A stretch of 64,000 bases of DNA, taken from contig NZ_SUME01000001.1 in NCBI RefSeq assembly GCF_005048855.1, forward strand, positions 868,001 to 932,000. The letters run 5' to 3'. The stretch is from Sphingobacterium olei (GTDB lineage Bacteria > Bacteroidota > Bacteroidia > Sphingobacteriales > Sphingobacteriaceae). The number at the start of each line of letters is the position of its first letter. Position 1 is the stretch's first letter. The notes under the pieces are model-generated. The model was not told where the DNA came from and searched no databases. It worked only from the letters and a program-made list of their open reading frames with translations. Positions 45,152 through 54,404 of this stretch are shown here, piece by piece. Made by a program: the position numbers and the translations under genes.

Positions 45152-46117
45152 TTAAATAATTCCTTCTTTCAGTAAATCCTGAATGTGTATAATACCCGCA
45201 AAATCGCCATTTCTTGTTACCAACAACTGCGAGATGTTATTCTCACGCATCTTATGTAACGCGTTCACAGCTAACTCGGCGGAGTCAATCATTTTAGGTC
45301 GCAGTGCCATAATATCTTTAGCAGTAAGATCGGAAATACTATCATATCGTTCCAGCATACGACGTATATCACCATCGGTAATAATACCAATAATTTCGTC
45401 ATTATTAATAACTGCAGTAGCGCCTAGTCTATACTTCGTAATAGTAATAATTACTTTTCGGATATGATCCTCAGGTGATACAAGTGGCTTGCCATTTGCA
45501 TCTGATAAATCCGCCACTTTAAGGTAGAGTTGCTTGCCTAAAGCACCACCCGGATGATATTTAGCAAAATCTTTATCTGTGAACTGACGTGCAGATTGGA
45601 GGCAAACCGCGAGTGCATCGCCCATTGCCAATTGAGCTGTTGTGCTGGTGGTGGGAGCCAAGTTATTCGGACATGCTTCGCATTCCACTGTCGTATCGAG
45701 AATATAATCTGCTTTGTCGGCAAGAAACGATGCCGTATTACCCACCAATGCGACAAGCTTATTTTGGCTATGTTTTAAAAACGGCACTAATACTTTTATT
45801 TCTGGTGTATTACCACTTTTGGACAGAGCAATAATCAGATCATCTTTCTGGATAATGCCTAAATCACCGTGTATAGCATCAGCCGCATGCATGAAAATAG
45901 CAGGGGTTCCAGTAGAGTTTAACGTTGCTACGATTTTCTGAGCAATGATTGCACTTTTGCCGATGCCTGTTAATATAACACGACCCTTTAACGCCAATAT
46001 TTCCCCCACTACTTGCTCAAAGTCAGTGTCAATTTTAGAAACCAGTGCCTGTATTGCTTGAGCCTCAAGCTCTAAAACCCGTATAGCCTCTTTTTTAATG
46101 TCAATGTTGTTTTTCAC
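45152..46117 (-). CDS. kdsD: Arabinose-5-phosphate isomerase (KpsF/GutQ/KdsD)
   Basis: Converts ribulose 5-phosphate to arabinose 5-phosphate, the first step of Kdo synthesis for LPS. The 321-residue protein has a SIS domain (GRVILTGIGKSAIIAQKIVA, then MHAADAIHGDLGII and LSKSGNTPE) and a C-terminal pair of CBS domains (VINNDEIIGIITDGDIRRML, then NALHKMRENNISQLLVT). The start codon is GTG, since no ATG is near and the family start fits. It is divergent from recQ, and kdsA lies just beyond recQ, so two Kdo genes flank the helicase. Confidence 0.94.
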   Translation of the reverse strand: MKNNIDIKKEAIRVLELEAQAIQALVSKIDTDFEQVVGEILALKGRVILTGIGKSAIIAQKIVATLNSTGTPAIFMHAADAIHGDLGIIQKDDLIIALSKSGNTPEIKVLVPFLKHSQNKLVALVGNTASFLADKADYILDTTVECEACPNNLAPTTSTTAQLAMGDALAVCLQSARQFTDKDFAKYHPGGALGKQLYLKVADLSDANGKPLVSPEDHIRKVIITITKYRLGATAVINNDEIIGIITDGDIRRMLERYDSISDLTAKDIMALRPKMIDSAELAVNALHKMRENNISQLLVTRNGDFAGIIHIQDLLKEGII

Positions 46118-46162
46118 CGAAAAAATGTTATTTTTACTTTAATATTTACAAAAATAAGTTTT

Positions 46163-46197
46163 TTAACTTAGTTAACTTAAGAGTCTATCTAATTTTG
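46163..46197 (+). promoter_or_regulatory. recQ promoter -7 TAATTTTG with upstream direct repeat
   Basis: TAATTTTG (46190-46197) matches TAnnTTTG and lies 11 bases before the ATG at 46209. Upstream, TTAACTTA occurs twice one base apart (46163-46170, 46172-46179), a possible operator in the recQ/kdsD divergent region. Confidence 0.45.
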
Positions 46198-46208
46198 TGT
46201 CTGCGTCG

Positions 46209-48398
46209 ATGGAAATAGAAAAATCACTGTTTGATAATCTGCAAGAATTTTTTGGTTTTGATACTTTTAAAGGAGATCAGGAGGCAATTATTACAAATGT
46301 ATTAAATAAGAAAGATACGTTCGTAATTATGCCGACTGGCGGAGGGAAGTCAATTTGTTATCAGTTACCTGCATTAATGAGCGATGGAACGGCAATAGTC
46401 ATATCGCCGTTGATTGCGTTAATGAAAAATCAAGTGGATCAGCTTCGTGCATTTGGGGGGAATGAAAGTATAGCTCATTTTTTAAACTCGTCTTTGACAA
46501 AAGGCGACATTACCAAAGTGAAAGCAGACGTTTCTGCAGGAAAAACAAAGTTGTTATACGTGGCTCCAGAATCGTTGTCAAAAGAGGATAATGTGTTATT
46601 CTTAAAATCGATAAAAGTTTCTTTTGTAGCTGTCGATGAAGCGCATTGTATTTCTGAATGGGGACATGATTTTCGTCCTGAGTACCGAAAGATACGTCAG
46701 ATAATAAATGGTATCGGCGAAAATATCCCTATCATTGCCCTAACGGCTACTGCAACACCAAAAGTGCAATCAGACATTCGAAAAAACTTGCAGATGAATA
46801 ATGCTACATTATTCAAGTCTTCATTCAATCGGTCTAATTTGTATTATGAGGTTCGACCTAAGAATAAAGTTGTCAGAGAGATCGTTAGATTTATTAAAAA
46901 CAATAGCGGTAAAACGGGGATTATTTACTGTCTTAGCCGTAAGAAAGTAGAAGAGATCGCCGAAGTTCTTAATATTAACGGAATAAAAGCACTACCATAC
47001 CATGCTGGCTTGGATGCAAAAACACGTGCCGATACACAGGACAAGTTTTTGATGGAAGATGTGGAAGTGATTGTTGCAACTATTGCCTTTGGAATGGGAA
47101 TAGACAAACCCGATGTAAGATATGTGATCCACCATGATATTCCGAAATCAATGGAAGGCTATTATCAGGAGACAGGCAGAGCCGGTCGAGATGGGGGCGA
47201 AGGCCTCTGTGTGGCTTTCTATTCTAAGAAGGATGTCGAAAAACTGACGAAGTTCATGAAAGATAAGCCTGTTTCCGAACGGGAAATAGGTACACAGATC
47301 TTAAAAGAAGTAATCGATTATTCTGAATCTTCCGTATGTCGTCGTAAGCAAATTTTACATTATTTTGGAGAAAAATTTGATGAGACGGGATGCAATAATA
47401 TGTGTGACAATTGTAGAGCCCCTAAAACACACATTGATGCGGAAGAACCATTATTTAAGGTCTTAGGTTTTATTAAAGAACAAGGCGATAAATTTGACGA
47501 TCATCATATTATTAATGTGTTAATGGGGCAAAATAATCAACCCGTTTCATCCTACAAACACGATGAACACAAATTATTTGGCTCAGGAAAAGAAGAGGGT
47601 GTAAATTATTGGAATTCGGTGATCCGCCAGGCGGAATTGGCTGATTTCATCAAAAAAGATATTGATCACTATGGATTGTTGACATTAACGGAATCGGGTA
47701 AAAAATACCTAAATAATCCGTATGCGGTAAAATTCATCATCAATAAACCAATGGAATTCACCGACGAGGATGGCGGAGATGATGTTACACAAAGCTCGGC
47801 AGCGTTGGATACCGAGTTACTTAAGATGCTCAAAGATCTCCGAAAGAAAATAGCGAAACAAAAATCTTTACCGCCTTTTGTTATTTTTCAAGATCCTTCG
47901 CTTGACGAAATGTGTACACATTATCCGATTACATCGGAGGAGCTTAAGCAAATCCATGGCGTTGGGTCGGGTAAAGCGATGAAATTTGGCGCACCTTTTA
48001 TTGAGCTTATTAAACAGTATGTAGAGGATAACAACATTGATAGACCTCAGGATCTTGTCGTGAAAAGCACAGCTAATAAGTCTGCATTGAAAGTGTCTAT
48101 AATTCAAAATATAGATCGTAAAATAGGACTGGATGATATTGCTTCGGCAAAAGGCATAAGCTATGAGGATCTACTCAAAGAAGTGGAATCTATTGTATAC
48201 TCAGGTACAAGATTGAATATAGGTTATTTTGTCGACGAAATGATTGATCAGGATTTACAGGATGAAGTTTATGATTACTTCAAATCGGCTGAAGTAGATT
48301 CTATTAAAGAAGCACTGAAAGAATTGGGTGAAGCGGACTATACGTATGAAGATATTCAATTGATGCGCATTAAGTTTATATCAGAATTAGGAAATTAA
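46209..48398 (+). CDS. recQ: ATP-dependent DNA helicase RecQ
   Basis: A 3'-5' DNA helicase for recombination and fork repair, 729 residues. Motif 0 FGFDTFKGDQEAI, motif I MPTGGGKSICYQLPAL, motif II AVDEAHCISEWGHDFRPEY, LTATATP, and QETGRAGRDGGEGLCV are present. The RQC zinc-binding cysteines are in SVCRRKQILHYFGE and CNNMCDNC; the HRDC domain covers about 525-600, followed by a C-terminal helix-turn-helix-like extension. The GTG at 46197 overlaps the -7 element, so the ATG at 46209 is used. kdsA follows after nine bases and is probably co-transcribed. Confidence 0.96.
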   Translation: MEIEKSLFDNLQEFFGFDTFKGDQEAIITNVLNKKDTFVIMPTGGGKSICYQLPALMSDGTAIVISPLIALMKNQVDQLRAFGGNESIAHFLNSSLTKGDITKVKADVSAGKTKLLYVAPESLSKEDNVLFLKSIKVSFVAVDEAHCISEWGHDFRPEYRKIRQIINGIGENIPIIALTATATPKVQSDIRKNLQMNNATLFKSSFNRSNLYYEVRPKNKVVREIVRFIKNNSGKTGIIYCLSRKKVEEIAEVLNINGIKALPYHAGLDAKTRADTQDKFLMEDVEVIVATIAFGMGIDKPDVRYVIHHDIPKSMEGYYQETGRAGRDGGEGLCVAFYSKKDVEKLTKFMKDKPVSEREIGTQILKEVIDYSESSVCRRKQILHYFGEKFDETGCNNMCDNCRAPKTHIDAEEPLFKVLGFIKEQGDKFDDHHIINVLMGQNNQPVSSYKHDEHKLFGSGKEEGVNYWNSVIRQAELADFIKKDIDHYGLLTLTESGKKYLNNPYAVKFIINKPMEFTDEDGGDDVTQSSAALDTELLKMLKDLRKKIAKQKSLPPFVIFQDPSLDEMCTHYPITSEELKQIHGVGSGKAMKFGAPFIELIKQYVEDNNIDRPQDLVVKSTANKSALKVSIIQNIDRKIGLDDIASAKGISYEDLLKEVESIVYSGTRLNIGYFVDEMIDQDLQDEVYDYFKSAEVDSIKEALKELGEADYTYEDIQLMRIKFISELGN

Positions 48399-48407
48399 TA
48401 TTTACAA

Positions 48408-49223
48408 ATGATTAATACATATTTGCCTCAAATAAAAAGTGGGCAATCCAATCAGTTTTTCTTAATGGCCGGACCGTGTGCCATCGAAGGTGAAGATATC
48501 GCGTTAAGAATTGCCGAAAAAATCGTTACCATTACGAACAGGCTAAATATACCTTATATTTTTAAAGGTTCATACCGTAAAGCAAATCGTTCCCGTGTGG
48601 ATTCATTTACAGGTATAGGAGATGAAAAGGCGCTAAAGATTCTGGAGAAAGTAGGTAAAGAATTTGGTGTTCCTACGGTGACAGATATTCACGAAAGCCA
48701 TGAGGCAGCGTTGGCTGCAGCCTATGTGGATGTATTGCAGATACCTGCTTTTTTATGTCGTCAGACCGAATTATTGGTTGCCGCTGCTGAAACCGGAAAA
48801 GTGATCAACATTAAAAAAGGCCAATTTTTATCGGCCGAATCGATGAAATTTGCCGTAGATAAAGTGAAAGAGTCCGGCAATGAAAAAGTATTCCTTACAG
48901 ATCGTGGAAATACATTCGGTTATCAAGACCTAGTCGTTGATTTCAGGGGAATCCCTACAATGCGTGCGTTCAATGTGCCCACAGTAATGGATTGTACACA
49001 CTCTTTGCAGCAACCGAACCAAACGTCTGGCGTGACGGGCGGCAAACCCGAATTAATCGAAACCATCGCAAAAGCGGCTATCGCCGTAGGCGCAGACGGA
49101 CTTTTTATTGAAACACATCCAGATCCTGCAAATGCCAAATCAGACGGTGCTAATATGCTTCATCTGGATCATTTGGAAGGTATGTTAACAAAATTAGTAC
49201 GATTGAGAGAAGCAATTTTATAG
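48408..49223 (+). CDS. kdsA: 3-deoxy-8-phosphooctulonate synthase
   Basis: Condenses phosphoenolpyruvate with arabinose 5-phosphate to Kdo 8-phosphate, the step after KdsD. The 271-residue protein has LMAGPCAIEGED (about residues 18-29), FKGSYRKANRSRVDSFTG (about 53-70), DVLQIPAFLCRQTELL, KKGQFLSAESMKFAVDK and DCTHSLQQPN; the closing VGADGLFIETHPDPANAKSD is typical. It lies nine bases after recQ and ends at a 15-bp hairpin. Confidence 0.97.
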   Translation: MINTYLPQIKSGQSNQFFLMAGPCAIEGEDIALRIAEKIVTITNRLNIPYIFKGSYRKANRSRVDSFTGIGDEKALKILEKVGKEFGVPTVTDIHESHEAALAAAYVDVLQIPAFLCRQTELLVAAAETGKVINIKKGQFLSAESMKFAVDKVKESGNEKVFLTDRGNTFGYQDLVVDFRGIPTMRAFNVPTVMDCTHSLQQPNQTSGVTGGKPELIETIAKAAIAVGADGLFIETHPDPANAKSDGANMLHLDHLEGMLTKLVRLREAIL

Positions 49224-49247
49224 TCTCCTACGGTTTTCAATAATACA

Positions 49248-49283
49248 GCAAGGTCTAAAAATTAACTGATTTTTAGACCTTGC
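49248..49283 (+). terminator. Terminator after kdsA
   Basis: GCAAGGTCTAAAAAT (49248-49262) and ATTTTTAGACCTTGC (49269-49283) are perfect reverse complements with a six-base loop, followed by TTTT. Confidence 0.8.
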
Positions 49284-49347
49284 TTTTGAAAGATTAACTC
49301 CTCGAAAACGGAGCAGCCACCAACGGCAAATTGCCTAATTCTTTTTT

Positions 49348-50247
49348 TTATTTGATCGATTCGAACGGGACGAAGGGTTGCTTGGGCTCAAAGTGGTTCC
49401 AGATGATATTCGAAATTTTTCGAGTCAGCACCTCAGCTTCATTTTGATCGTTCCAGCTTTGGTCTTTGTTGTTTTTCGTCAATATGCAGAATACATAATC
49501 ACCGCTTGGAGCGTTTACTAGCACAACCTCACCCCGGGCATCGTTTACTGACCCTGTTTTAGAAATAGTATTGATATAAGGTGGAATTTGAGATAAAGAT
49601 CGTTCATTGTAAAACTGATTTTTCAAATATCTATACATCTTATCTGAATACTTTTGACCTATCAATTGACCATTCCTGATTAATAAGAATAAGGTAGCCA
49701 TCTCTTTTGGCGTAGTTTGACCCCAACCATATTTTTTCCAAATCTCTTTTCTTCCGGGAGTCCTAGAATTAATTTTAGTTTGCTGTAATCCTAATCTTTC
49801 TAAAAGTGGATTAATACCTGTTCCACCACCAGCTAATTCCTGTAGCCAAAGAGAGGAAACATTGTCACTATAAGTTAACATCAAAGAGATCATAGTAGAA
49901 AGATCTGTTTGTGCGCTATCCTTATAAAATTGCATCAGACCCGAGCCTCCATAAACCCTTTTTTCATCGTATCGGAAGGACTGGTTTAGTTGCAGTTGCC
50001 CCTCCGCAATTTTTTGAAATACACCTACTAAAATGGGAACTTTCACGATACTAGCAGTAGGAAATATGGTGTCTGCTTGAATAGCAACATATTTGTTCTG
50101 CCTTACGTGTTGTACATAGATGCCAATGTCACCTTGAAAATTTTGTATTTCATTTTTAAGCTTATCTTCAAGCTTTTTATCATTTTTTTGGGCTGAAAGC
50201 ATATTTACCAATAAACTTAATATCAAAAATAGGGGGTATTTCATCAT
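49348..50247 (-). CDS. Class A beta-lactamase-like serine hydrolase lacking the omega-loop Glu
   Basis: The 299-residue exported protein has a signal peptide (residues 1-19) and the class A fold motifs: SxxK in TASIVKVPI (Ser 66, Lys 69), SDN in YSDNVSS (127-129) and KTG in SKTGSV (230-232). In the omega loop a gapless alignment to TEM places Thr 163 (SRTPGRKE) where class A enzymes have the deacylating Glu166, and Lys 167 where they have Asn170; WGQTTPKEM realigns after it. It is therefore unlikely to turn over beta-lactams well and may act on peptidoglycan or esters. A hairpin separates it from the SDR gene upstream. Confidence 0.85.
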   Translation of the reverse strand: MMKYPLFLILSLLVNMLSAQKNDKKLEDKLKNEIQNFQGDIGIYVQHVRQNKYVAIQADTIFPTASIVKVPILVGVFQKIAEGQLQLNQSFRYDEKRVYGGSGLMQFYKDSAQTDLSTMISLMLTYSDNVSSLWLQELAGGGTGINPLLERLGLQQTKINSRTPGRKEIWKKYGWGQTTPKEMATLFLLIRNGQLIGQKYSDKMYRYLKNQFYNERSLSQIPPYINTISKTGSVNDARGEVVLVNAPSGDYVFCILTKNNKDQSWNDQNEAEVLTRKISNIIWNHFEPKQPFVPFESIK

Positions 50248-50270
50248 GAAACTAATTATTTAGATTGTAA

Positions 50271-50308
50271 ATATAAAAAGCCTAGAATAAATTCTAAGCT
50301 TTTTATAT
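50271..50308. terminator. Terminator of the SDR-like gene
   Basis: Arms 50271-50288 and 50291-50308 pair over 18 bp with one mismatch and a two-base loop; both ends are AT-rich and give T-runs in both directions. It separates the minus-strand SDR gene from the serine hydrolase gene. Confidence 0.75.
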
Positions 50309-50351
50309 ATATTTATCCATTAGCATGGAATAAATACTGACTTTCAAGATT

Positions 50352-51002
50352 CTAATAGGCAGCAGTGAATCTTTTTTGGATAAATTGTCCATTTTCCAAT
50401 TCATCTACTATAGCGACAGCTAAATCTTCTACAGAGAGGGACGATCGGCCTTTGTTATCGAACACGGGATTATCCAAACCAGTTCTATATTTGCCCGTCC
50501 GTATACCTGAAGTATCCGCATTCATTTCAATGGCAGGACTAAAAAATGTCCAATCTAATCCGTTTTCTAATTCTACGAATTTTAAATATTCAGCCGCAGC
50601 TAGTGCGCCTGGCTTGAAATCCTGTGGGAAATCGGGAGTATTGACGAGTTGTATATTTTCATCAACGTACAAACTACCTGCCCCACCAATAACAATAAAT
50701 CGCTTAACACCCGATTCTTTGACAGCTTCTAGAATAGAACGTGCCCCTCGTTTAAAATCATCGTAGAGATTTGGATTAGTCCAGCCCGCACTGAATGCAG
50801 AGATCACGGCATCATGGCCTTTAATAACAGCACTTAGTGCATTCGTGTCATTTACATCAGCTTGTACGGCAAGCACATTAGTCTGGGGTATAATTTTTGA
50901 AGGGTCACGAACAATACCGGTGACTTCATGTCTTCTTTCTTTTAATTCTTTAAGAATGGCTGAACCAACAAACCCGCTGGCACCTATTAATGCTACTTTC
51001 AT
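50352..51002 (-). CDS. NAD(P)-binding SDR-like reductase (YwnB/NmrA-like)
   Basis: A 216-residue atypical short-chain dehydrogenase. The dinucleotide loop is VALIGASGFVGSAIL (about residues 3-17), with basic residues after strand 2 (VRDPSKI) favouring NADP. ADVNDTNALSAVIKGHDAVI, FIVIGGAGSLYVDENIQLVN and TFFSPAIEMN follow the NAD(P)H azoreductase/YwnB pattern. The substrate is unknown. It is monocistronic between gaps with hairpins. Confidence 0.88.
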   Translation of the reverse strand: MKVALIGASGFVGSAILKELKERRHEVTGIVRDPSKIIPQTNVLAVQADVNDTNALSAVIKGHDAVISAFSAGWTNPNLYDDFKRGARSILEAVKESGVKRFIVIGGAGSLYVDENIQLVNTPDFPQDFKPGALAAAEYLKFVELENGLDWTFFSPAIEMNADTSGIRTGKYRTGLDNPVFDNKGRSSLSVEDLAVAIVDELENGQFIQKRFTAAY

Positions 51003-51228
51003 ACCTGTAGTGTTATTTTAGAGTTGCTTGTTTATCGGTGTCTACCATTTCAAGCTATTTGTGATTAATATAACAGTACTAAAACAGATGATGCTGGTAA
51101 AAGTTTAGTGGATACTACATTATATTTTTTTACATCCTAAACGAGATATGAAAATCAAATATTCCTCGTCTTTATGGTAATACGATAGCACTACAATCCA
51201 ATATATCAGATTTGTAGTGCCTAAAAGT

Positions 51229-51918
51229 TTAATCTTCTGCTCTGAACTTTTTGTAAGAATCCAATATGTAAACCTGTAAATCTTGCGGAGAAGCAATTTG
51301 TACGAATTCTAATTTAGGACGGTACCGTTCTTTAAATAGGGGTATTTCATCTTCTGAAAGGGGAACCAAAGATGCAATAAGCTGATTGGTAAATTTACGA
51401 TCGATCTGGCGATTATTTTGCTCGGTAATTAATAGGTCGAGATTTTTACGCGCTTCTTTTGCCTTGCGACCAAAGAGACGGGAAGGGGAAACACGCAATC
51501 CCCCTTGTTGTTGACTGGCATCGACTACCTTGCCTTCGTTTTTTGCCCGCGCAATTTCTGCGATCAAGCGGCTATCTGTTAAACGAGTCACCAATACCTC
51601 ATTAATAAGAATGGTATTGTCATCACGCAATAAATAGATTCTCCGTACACCTTCCTCATAAAGAAATGCCGTATCTTTTTGATAGCCCGGTAATTCGAGC
51701 TCCAAATAATCGTAAAGTTTAGCACTGATTTTAAACCTTCCTTCCCGATCGGTATTGACCTGTTCTTTGGTGCGTAGATTAGTAACCGTCACGTTCCATA
51801 GTGTATGGCTACTCTCTAGTTCGTATACGATTCCCGTATAATCTTGTGCCTGTATCGGCGTGGCAATCCCTGCTAACAGAAATACGATTAGGGCCACTAC
51901 GTAATTTATTTTGTTCAT
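51229..51918 (-). CDS. Exported carboxypeptidase-regulatory-like domain protein
   Basis: The 229-residue protein has a signal peptide (MNKINYVVALIVFLLAGIATP, cut near AQ) and then a beta-sandwich domain of the CarboxypepD_reg type (YTGIVYELESSHTLWNVTVT, then NTDREGRFKISAKLYDYLEL). The C-terminal ~110 residues are helical and charged. The ATG at 51918 is chosen because the signal peptide begins there and it starts one base after the stop of the M1 peptidase. Probably periplasmic, with a role linked to that peptidase or to the cell envelope; no function known. Confidence 0.8.
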   Translation of the reverse strand: MNKINYVVALIVFLLAGIATPIQAQDYTGIVYELESSHTLWNVTVTNLRTKEQVNTDREGRFKISAKLYDYLELELPGYQKDTAFLYEEGVRRIYLLRDDNTILINEVLVTRLTDSRLIAEIARAKNEGKVVDASQQQGGLRVSPSRLFGRKAKEARKNLDLLITEQNNRQIDRKFTNQLIASLVPLSEDEIPLFKERYRPKLEFVQIASPQDLQVYILDSYKKFRAED

Positions 51919-51919
51919 G

Positions 51920-53872
51920 CTATTTTGTGTTCCAAGTGTTATTTTCTGGATTGATGTCAGGGAATACATTTCGTGGATCCAATTTGACTGTGGTCAATTT
52001 TTCTGTTGAAGGAATCTTAAATGTCCATCTTGTGTTTCTTTCCCAAATTTCCACAGGTAATTTTACCGTAATTTTTTTACCACTTTCGGTAATTGCCTCG
52101 ATTTCTACCGGCATAGGCAATTTACCTAAATTGTCTACGCTCACGATCGCACCTTTTGATGGGTCGGATTCCATGTATCGTACATCGGTAACCGCCTGAT
52201 CCATCTGCCAATTATATTGAAACATCCCTCTCCAGAACCAGTTTAGGTTCTCTCCAGTTTCATTTTCTATCAATCGGAAAAAATCTTCAGGGGCGGGGTG
52301 TTTGTAAGCCCATACTTCAATGTATTTTTTAAACGCAGCATCAAAACGATCTTTACCGATGATCTCATTTCTCAATAAATGAAGTGCAAATGCTGGCTTA
52401 TAATACAAAAGAATACCAATATTACGTTCTTTCATGTTTTGAGGCGTGTTCATAACGGCTTCCAAATTGGAATTGAACAAAACGGGGGTCATGCTATTGC
52501 GTTGTCCATATTTTATATGGTATTCACCTTTATTGAACACCTCAGTCGAAATATCATTGATAAAAGTATTAAACCCTTCATCCATCCATCCATGCAATCT
52601 CTCGTTGCTACCAACAATCATTGGAAACCAATTATGCCCAAATTCATGATCAGTAACCCCCCAAAGATTGGCCGCTTTAGCCTTATGGCCACAGAAAGAA
52701 ATCGCAGGATATTCCATTCCTCCTACATTGGAAGCAACATTAACAGCTACAGGATAAGGGTACTCATACCATTTTTTTGAATAATGCTCAATGGACGCTT
52801 TTGTATATTCGGTCGATCTTTCCCAGGCATTCCCTCCGTTGCTTTCTTTTGGGTAGGCTGACAAAGCTAATGCGGATTTGCCGCTAGGCAGATTAATCTT
52901 CGCACCATCTAAAATAAAGGCAGTAGATGAAGCCCAAGCGACATCGTGGGCATTTTTTAACATATACTTCCACGTCAGTTCATTTTTATTGGGCCTAGAC
53001 GAAGCTTTGGTTATTTCACTTTCCGAACGAATAAGTACAGTTTTGTTTGAAGACTTCGCTTGATGGTAACGATCCAACTGTTCTTTGGTAAAAACTTCTT
53101 CCGGATTAAGCAGTTCGCCACCCATAACCACGATATGATTTGCAGGAGCGGTAATCTCCACATCGTAATCCCCAAACTCCAAATAAAATTCGCCAGGTCC
53201 GGTATAAGGATGTGTATTCCATCCAAGAATATCATCAAAAACACATACTCTTGGATACCACTGCGCAACCGCATAGATATTGCCATTCGAGGTGTTCAAA
53301 ATACCCGTGCGATCTGCTCCATATTCTGGAACGGTAAATTCAAAATCCATGCTGAATGACACCTTACCTCCATTGGCTTTCAATGGCGTAGGTAAATTGA
53401 GTCGCATACGCGTATCGCTGATGCTATAAGTAACATCGGACTGCGAGTCTGCTCTAACATTTCGAATTGTATAACCACCATCAAAGGTGTTCTTAGAATT
53501 CCCGTAGCGGCTGTCTTGAAGCGGAATTGTGGCTTGACCTCTCGAATCGTTATTAAATAGATTCTGATCCAACTGTAACCAAATAAAGTCAAGATCTTCA
53601 GGACTATTATTAATGTAAGTTGTAGTGACCGAACCGGTTATGCGATTTATTTTATCATCCAGCTTGACCTTAATACTATAGCTTGCTGAATTTTGCCAAT
53701 AGGAAGGACCTGGCTTACCGCTTGCGGAACGATATAATGTACCGTTGCTTTTGTAAAAATCCGTAGCAAAAGCTTCTGTATAATTATATAAACTTTTTTC
53801 CTGAGCTCCTAAAGAAGCGAAAACGAATAGACAAGCCGTTGTTAATGCTGTAAAATATAATCTTTTTATCAT
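51920..53872 (-). CDS. M1 family metallopeptidase
   Basis: The 650-residue exported gluzincin has a signal peptide ([20 protein letters not shown], cut after GAQ), an N-terminal beta domain, and the M1 catalytic core. [13 protein letters not shown] replaces the GAMEN motif (about 400), and [20 protein letters not shown] has HExxH, followed 18 residues later by the Glu ligand in [11 protein letters not shown]. It may act as an aminopeptidase, although the altered GGMEY motif suggests a different N-terminal pocket. It lies one base after the Spx-like gene and one base before the next gene: a tightly coupled operon. Confidence 0.93.
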   Translation of the reverse strand: MIKRLYFTALTTACLFVFASLGAQEKSLYNYTEAFATDFYKSNGTLYRSASGKPGPSYWQNSASYSIKVKLDDKINRITGSVTTTYINNSPEDLDFIWLQLDQNLFNNDSRGQATIPLQDSRYGNSKNTFDGGYTIRNVRADSQSDVTYSISDTRMRLNLPTPLKANGGKVSFSMDFEFTVPEYGADRTGILNTSNGNIYAVAQWYPRVCVFDDILGWNTHPYTGPGEFYLEFGDYDVEITAPANHIVVMGGELLNPEEVFTKEQLDRYHQAKSSNKTVLIRSESEITKASSRPNKNELTWKYMLKNAHDVAWASSTAFILDGAKINLPSGKSALALSAYPKESNGGNAWERSTEYTKASIEHYSKKWYEYPYPVAVNVASNVGGMEYPAISFCGHKAKAANLWGVTDHEFGHNWFPMIVGSNERLHGWMDEGFNTFINDISTEVFNKGEYHIKYGQRNSMTPVLFNSNLEAVMNTPQNMKERNIGILLYYKPAFALHLLRNEIIGKDRFDAAFKKYIEVWAYKHPAPEDFFRLIENETGENLNWFWRGMFQYNWQMDQAVTDVRYMESDPSKGAIVSVDNLGKLPMPVEIEAITESGKKITVKLPVEIWERNTRWTFKIPSTEKLTTVKLDPRNVFPDINPENNTWNTK

Positions 53873-53873
53873 A

Positions 53874-54230
53874 CTATTGAGGAACTTTTAGTGTGCTTAA
53901 ATAAATATTGTCATCGAATCCCAAAAGAACGAGATTGTTGTATTCTATGATAGGTCGTTTAATCATACTATTATTAACCGATAAAACCCGTATTGCAGAT
54001 GATGTGTCTTTTACACTGTCTTGTTCTTCCTTCGTTAGTTTGCGCCAGGTTGTCCCTTTCTTATTAACGAGTTGTTCCCATGATACTTTTTCTGCCCATT
54101 CAGTCAATTTCTCTTCCTTGGCGGGTTCCTTTTTAAAATCATGAAATGTATATGCAATCTCGTGTTCTTTCAACCAGTCTAAAGCTTTTTTTACCGTGTT
54201 ACAATTTTTTATGCCGTAAATCTCAACCAT
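53874..54230 (-). CDS. ArsC/Spx-family protein (YffB-like)
   Basis: A 118-residue thioredoxin-fold protein of the ArsC/Spx family. [17 protein letters not shown] has the single N-terminal Cys of the YffB group (Cys 10), [10 protein letters not shown] follows, and the C-terminal [14 protein letters not shown] corresponds to the MI(K/R)RP loop. It lacks the CxxC of Spx. Such proteins are probable glutathione- or thiol-linked reductases of unknown substrate. It is the first gene of an operon with an M1 peptidase. Confidence 0.92.
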   Translation of the reverse strand: MVEIYGIKNCNTVKKALDWLKEHEIAYTFHDFKKEPAKEEKLTEWAEKVSWEQLVNKKGTTWRKLTKEEQDSVKDTSSAIRVLSVNNSMIKRPIIEYNNLVLLGFDDNIYLSTLKVPQ

Positions 54231-54311
54231 TATTATGTAGTAATTAATATGTAAGTATCTCTAAAGATACCAATAACTATTAAATAAGAAATAAATGTAT
54301 TGTGTTTTTCT

Positions 54312-54330
54312 TAGTGTATTTTTTACACTA
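54312..54330 (+). promoter_or_regulatory. Dyad upstream of fba: TAGTGTA-N5-TACACTA
   Basis: A perfect 7-bp dyad around TTTTT, 26 bases upstream of the -7-like TATCTTTA at 54357-54364. The position fits an operator for a dimeric regulator, but no binding protein can be named. Confidence 0.4.
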
Positions 54331-54356
54331 TTCTTTTTAAAGAATAAAAAAATCAC

Positions 54357-54364
54357 TATCTTTA
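54357..54364 (+). promoter_or_regulatory. Putative fba -7 element TATCTTTA
   Basis: One mismatch (last base) to TAnnTTTG, the same variant as before icd. It lies 40 bases before the ATG at 54405. Confidence 0.35.
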
Positions 54365-54404
54365 AACTTCAAAAACAAAAAGCAATTAAAATACAAACAA
54401 AAAT

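Noticed and set aside
49348..50247. Antibiotic-resistance beta-lactamase
   Set aside because: The Glu166 equivalent is Thr, so the name serine hydrolase is safer.
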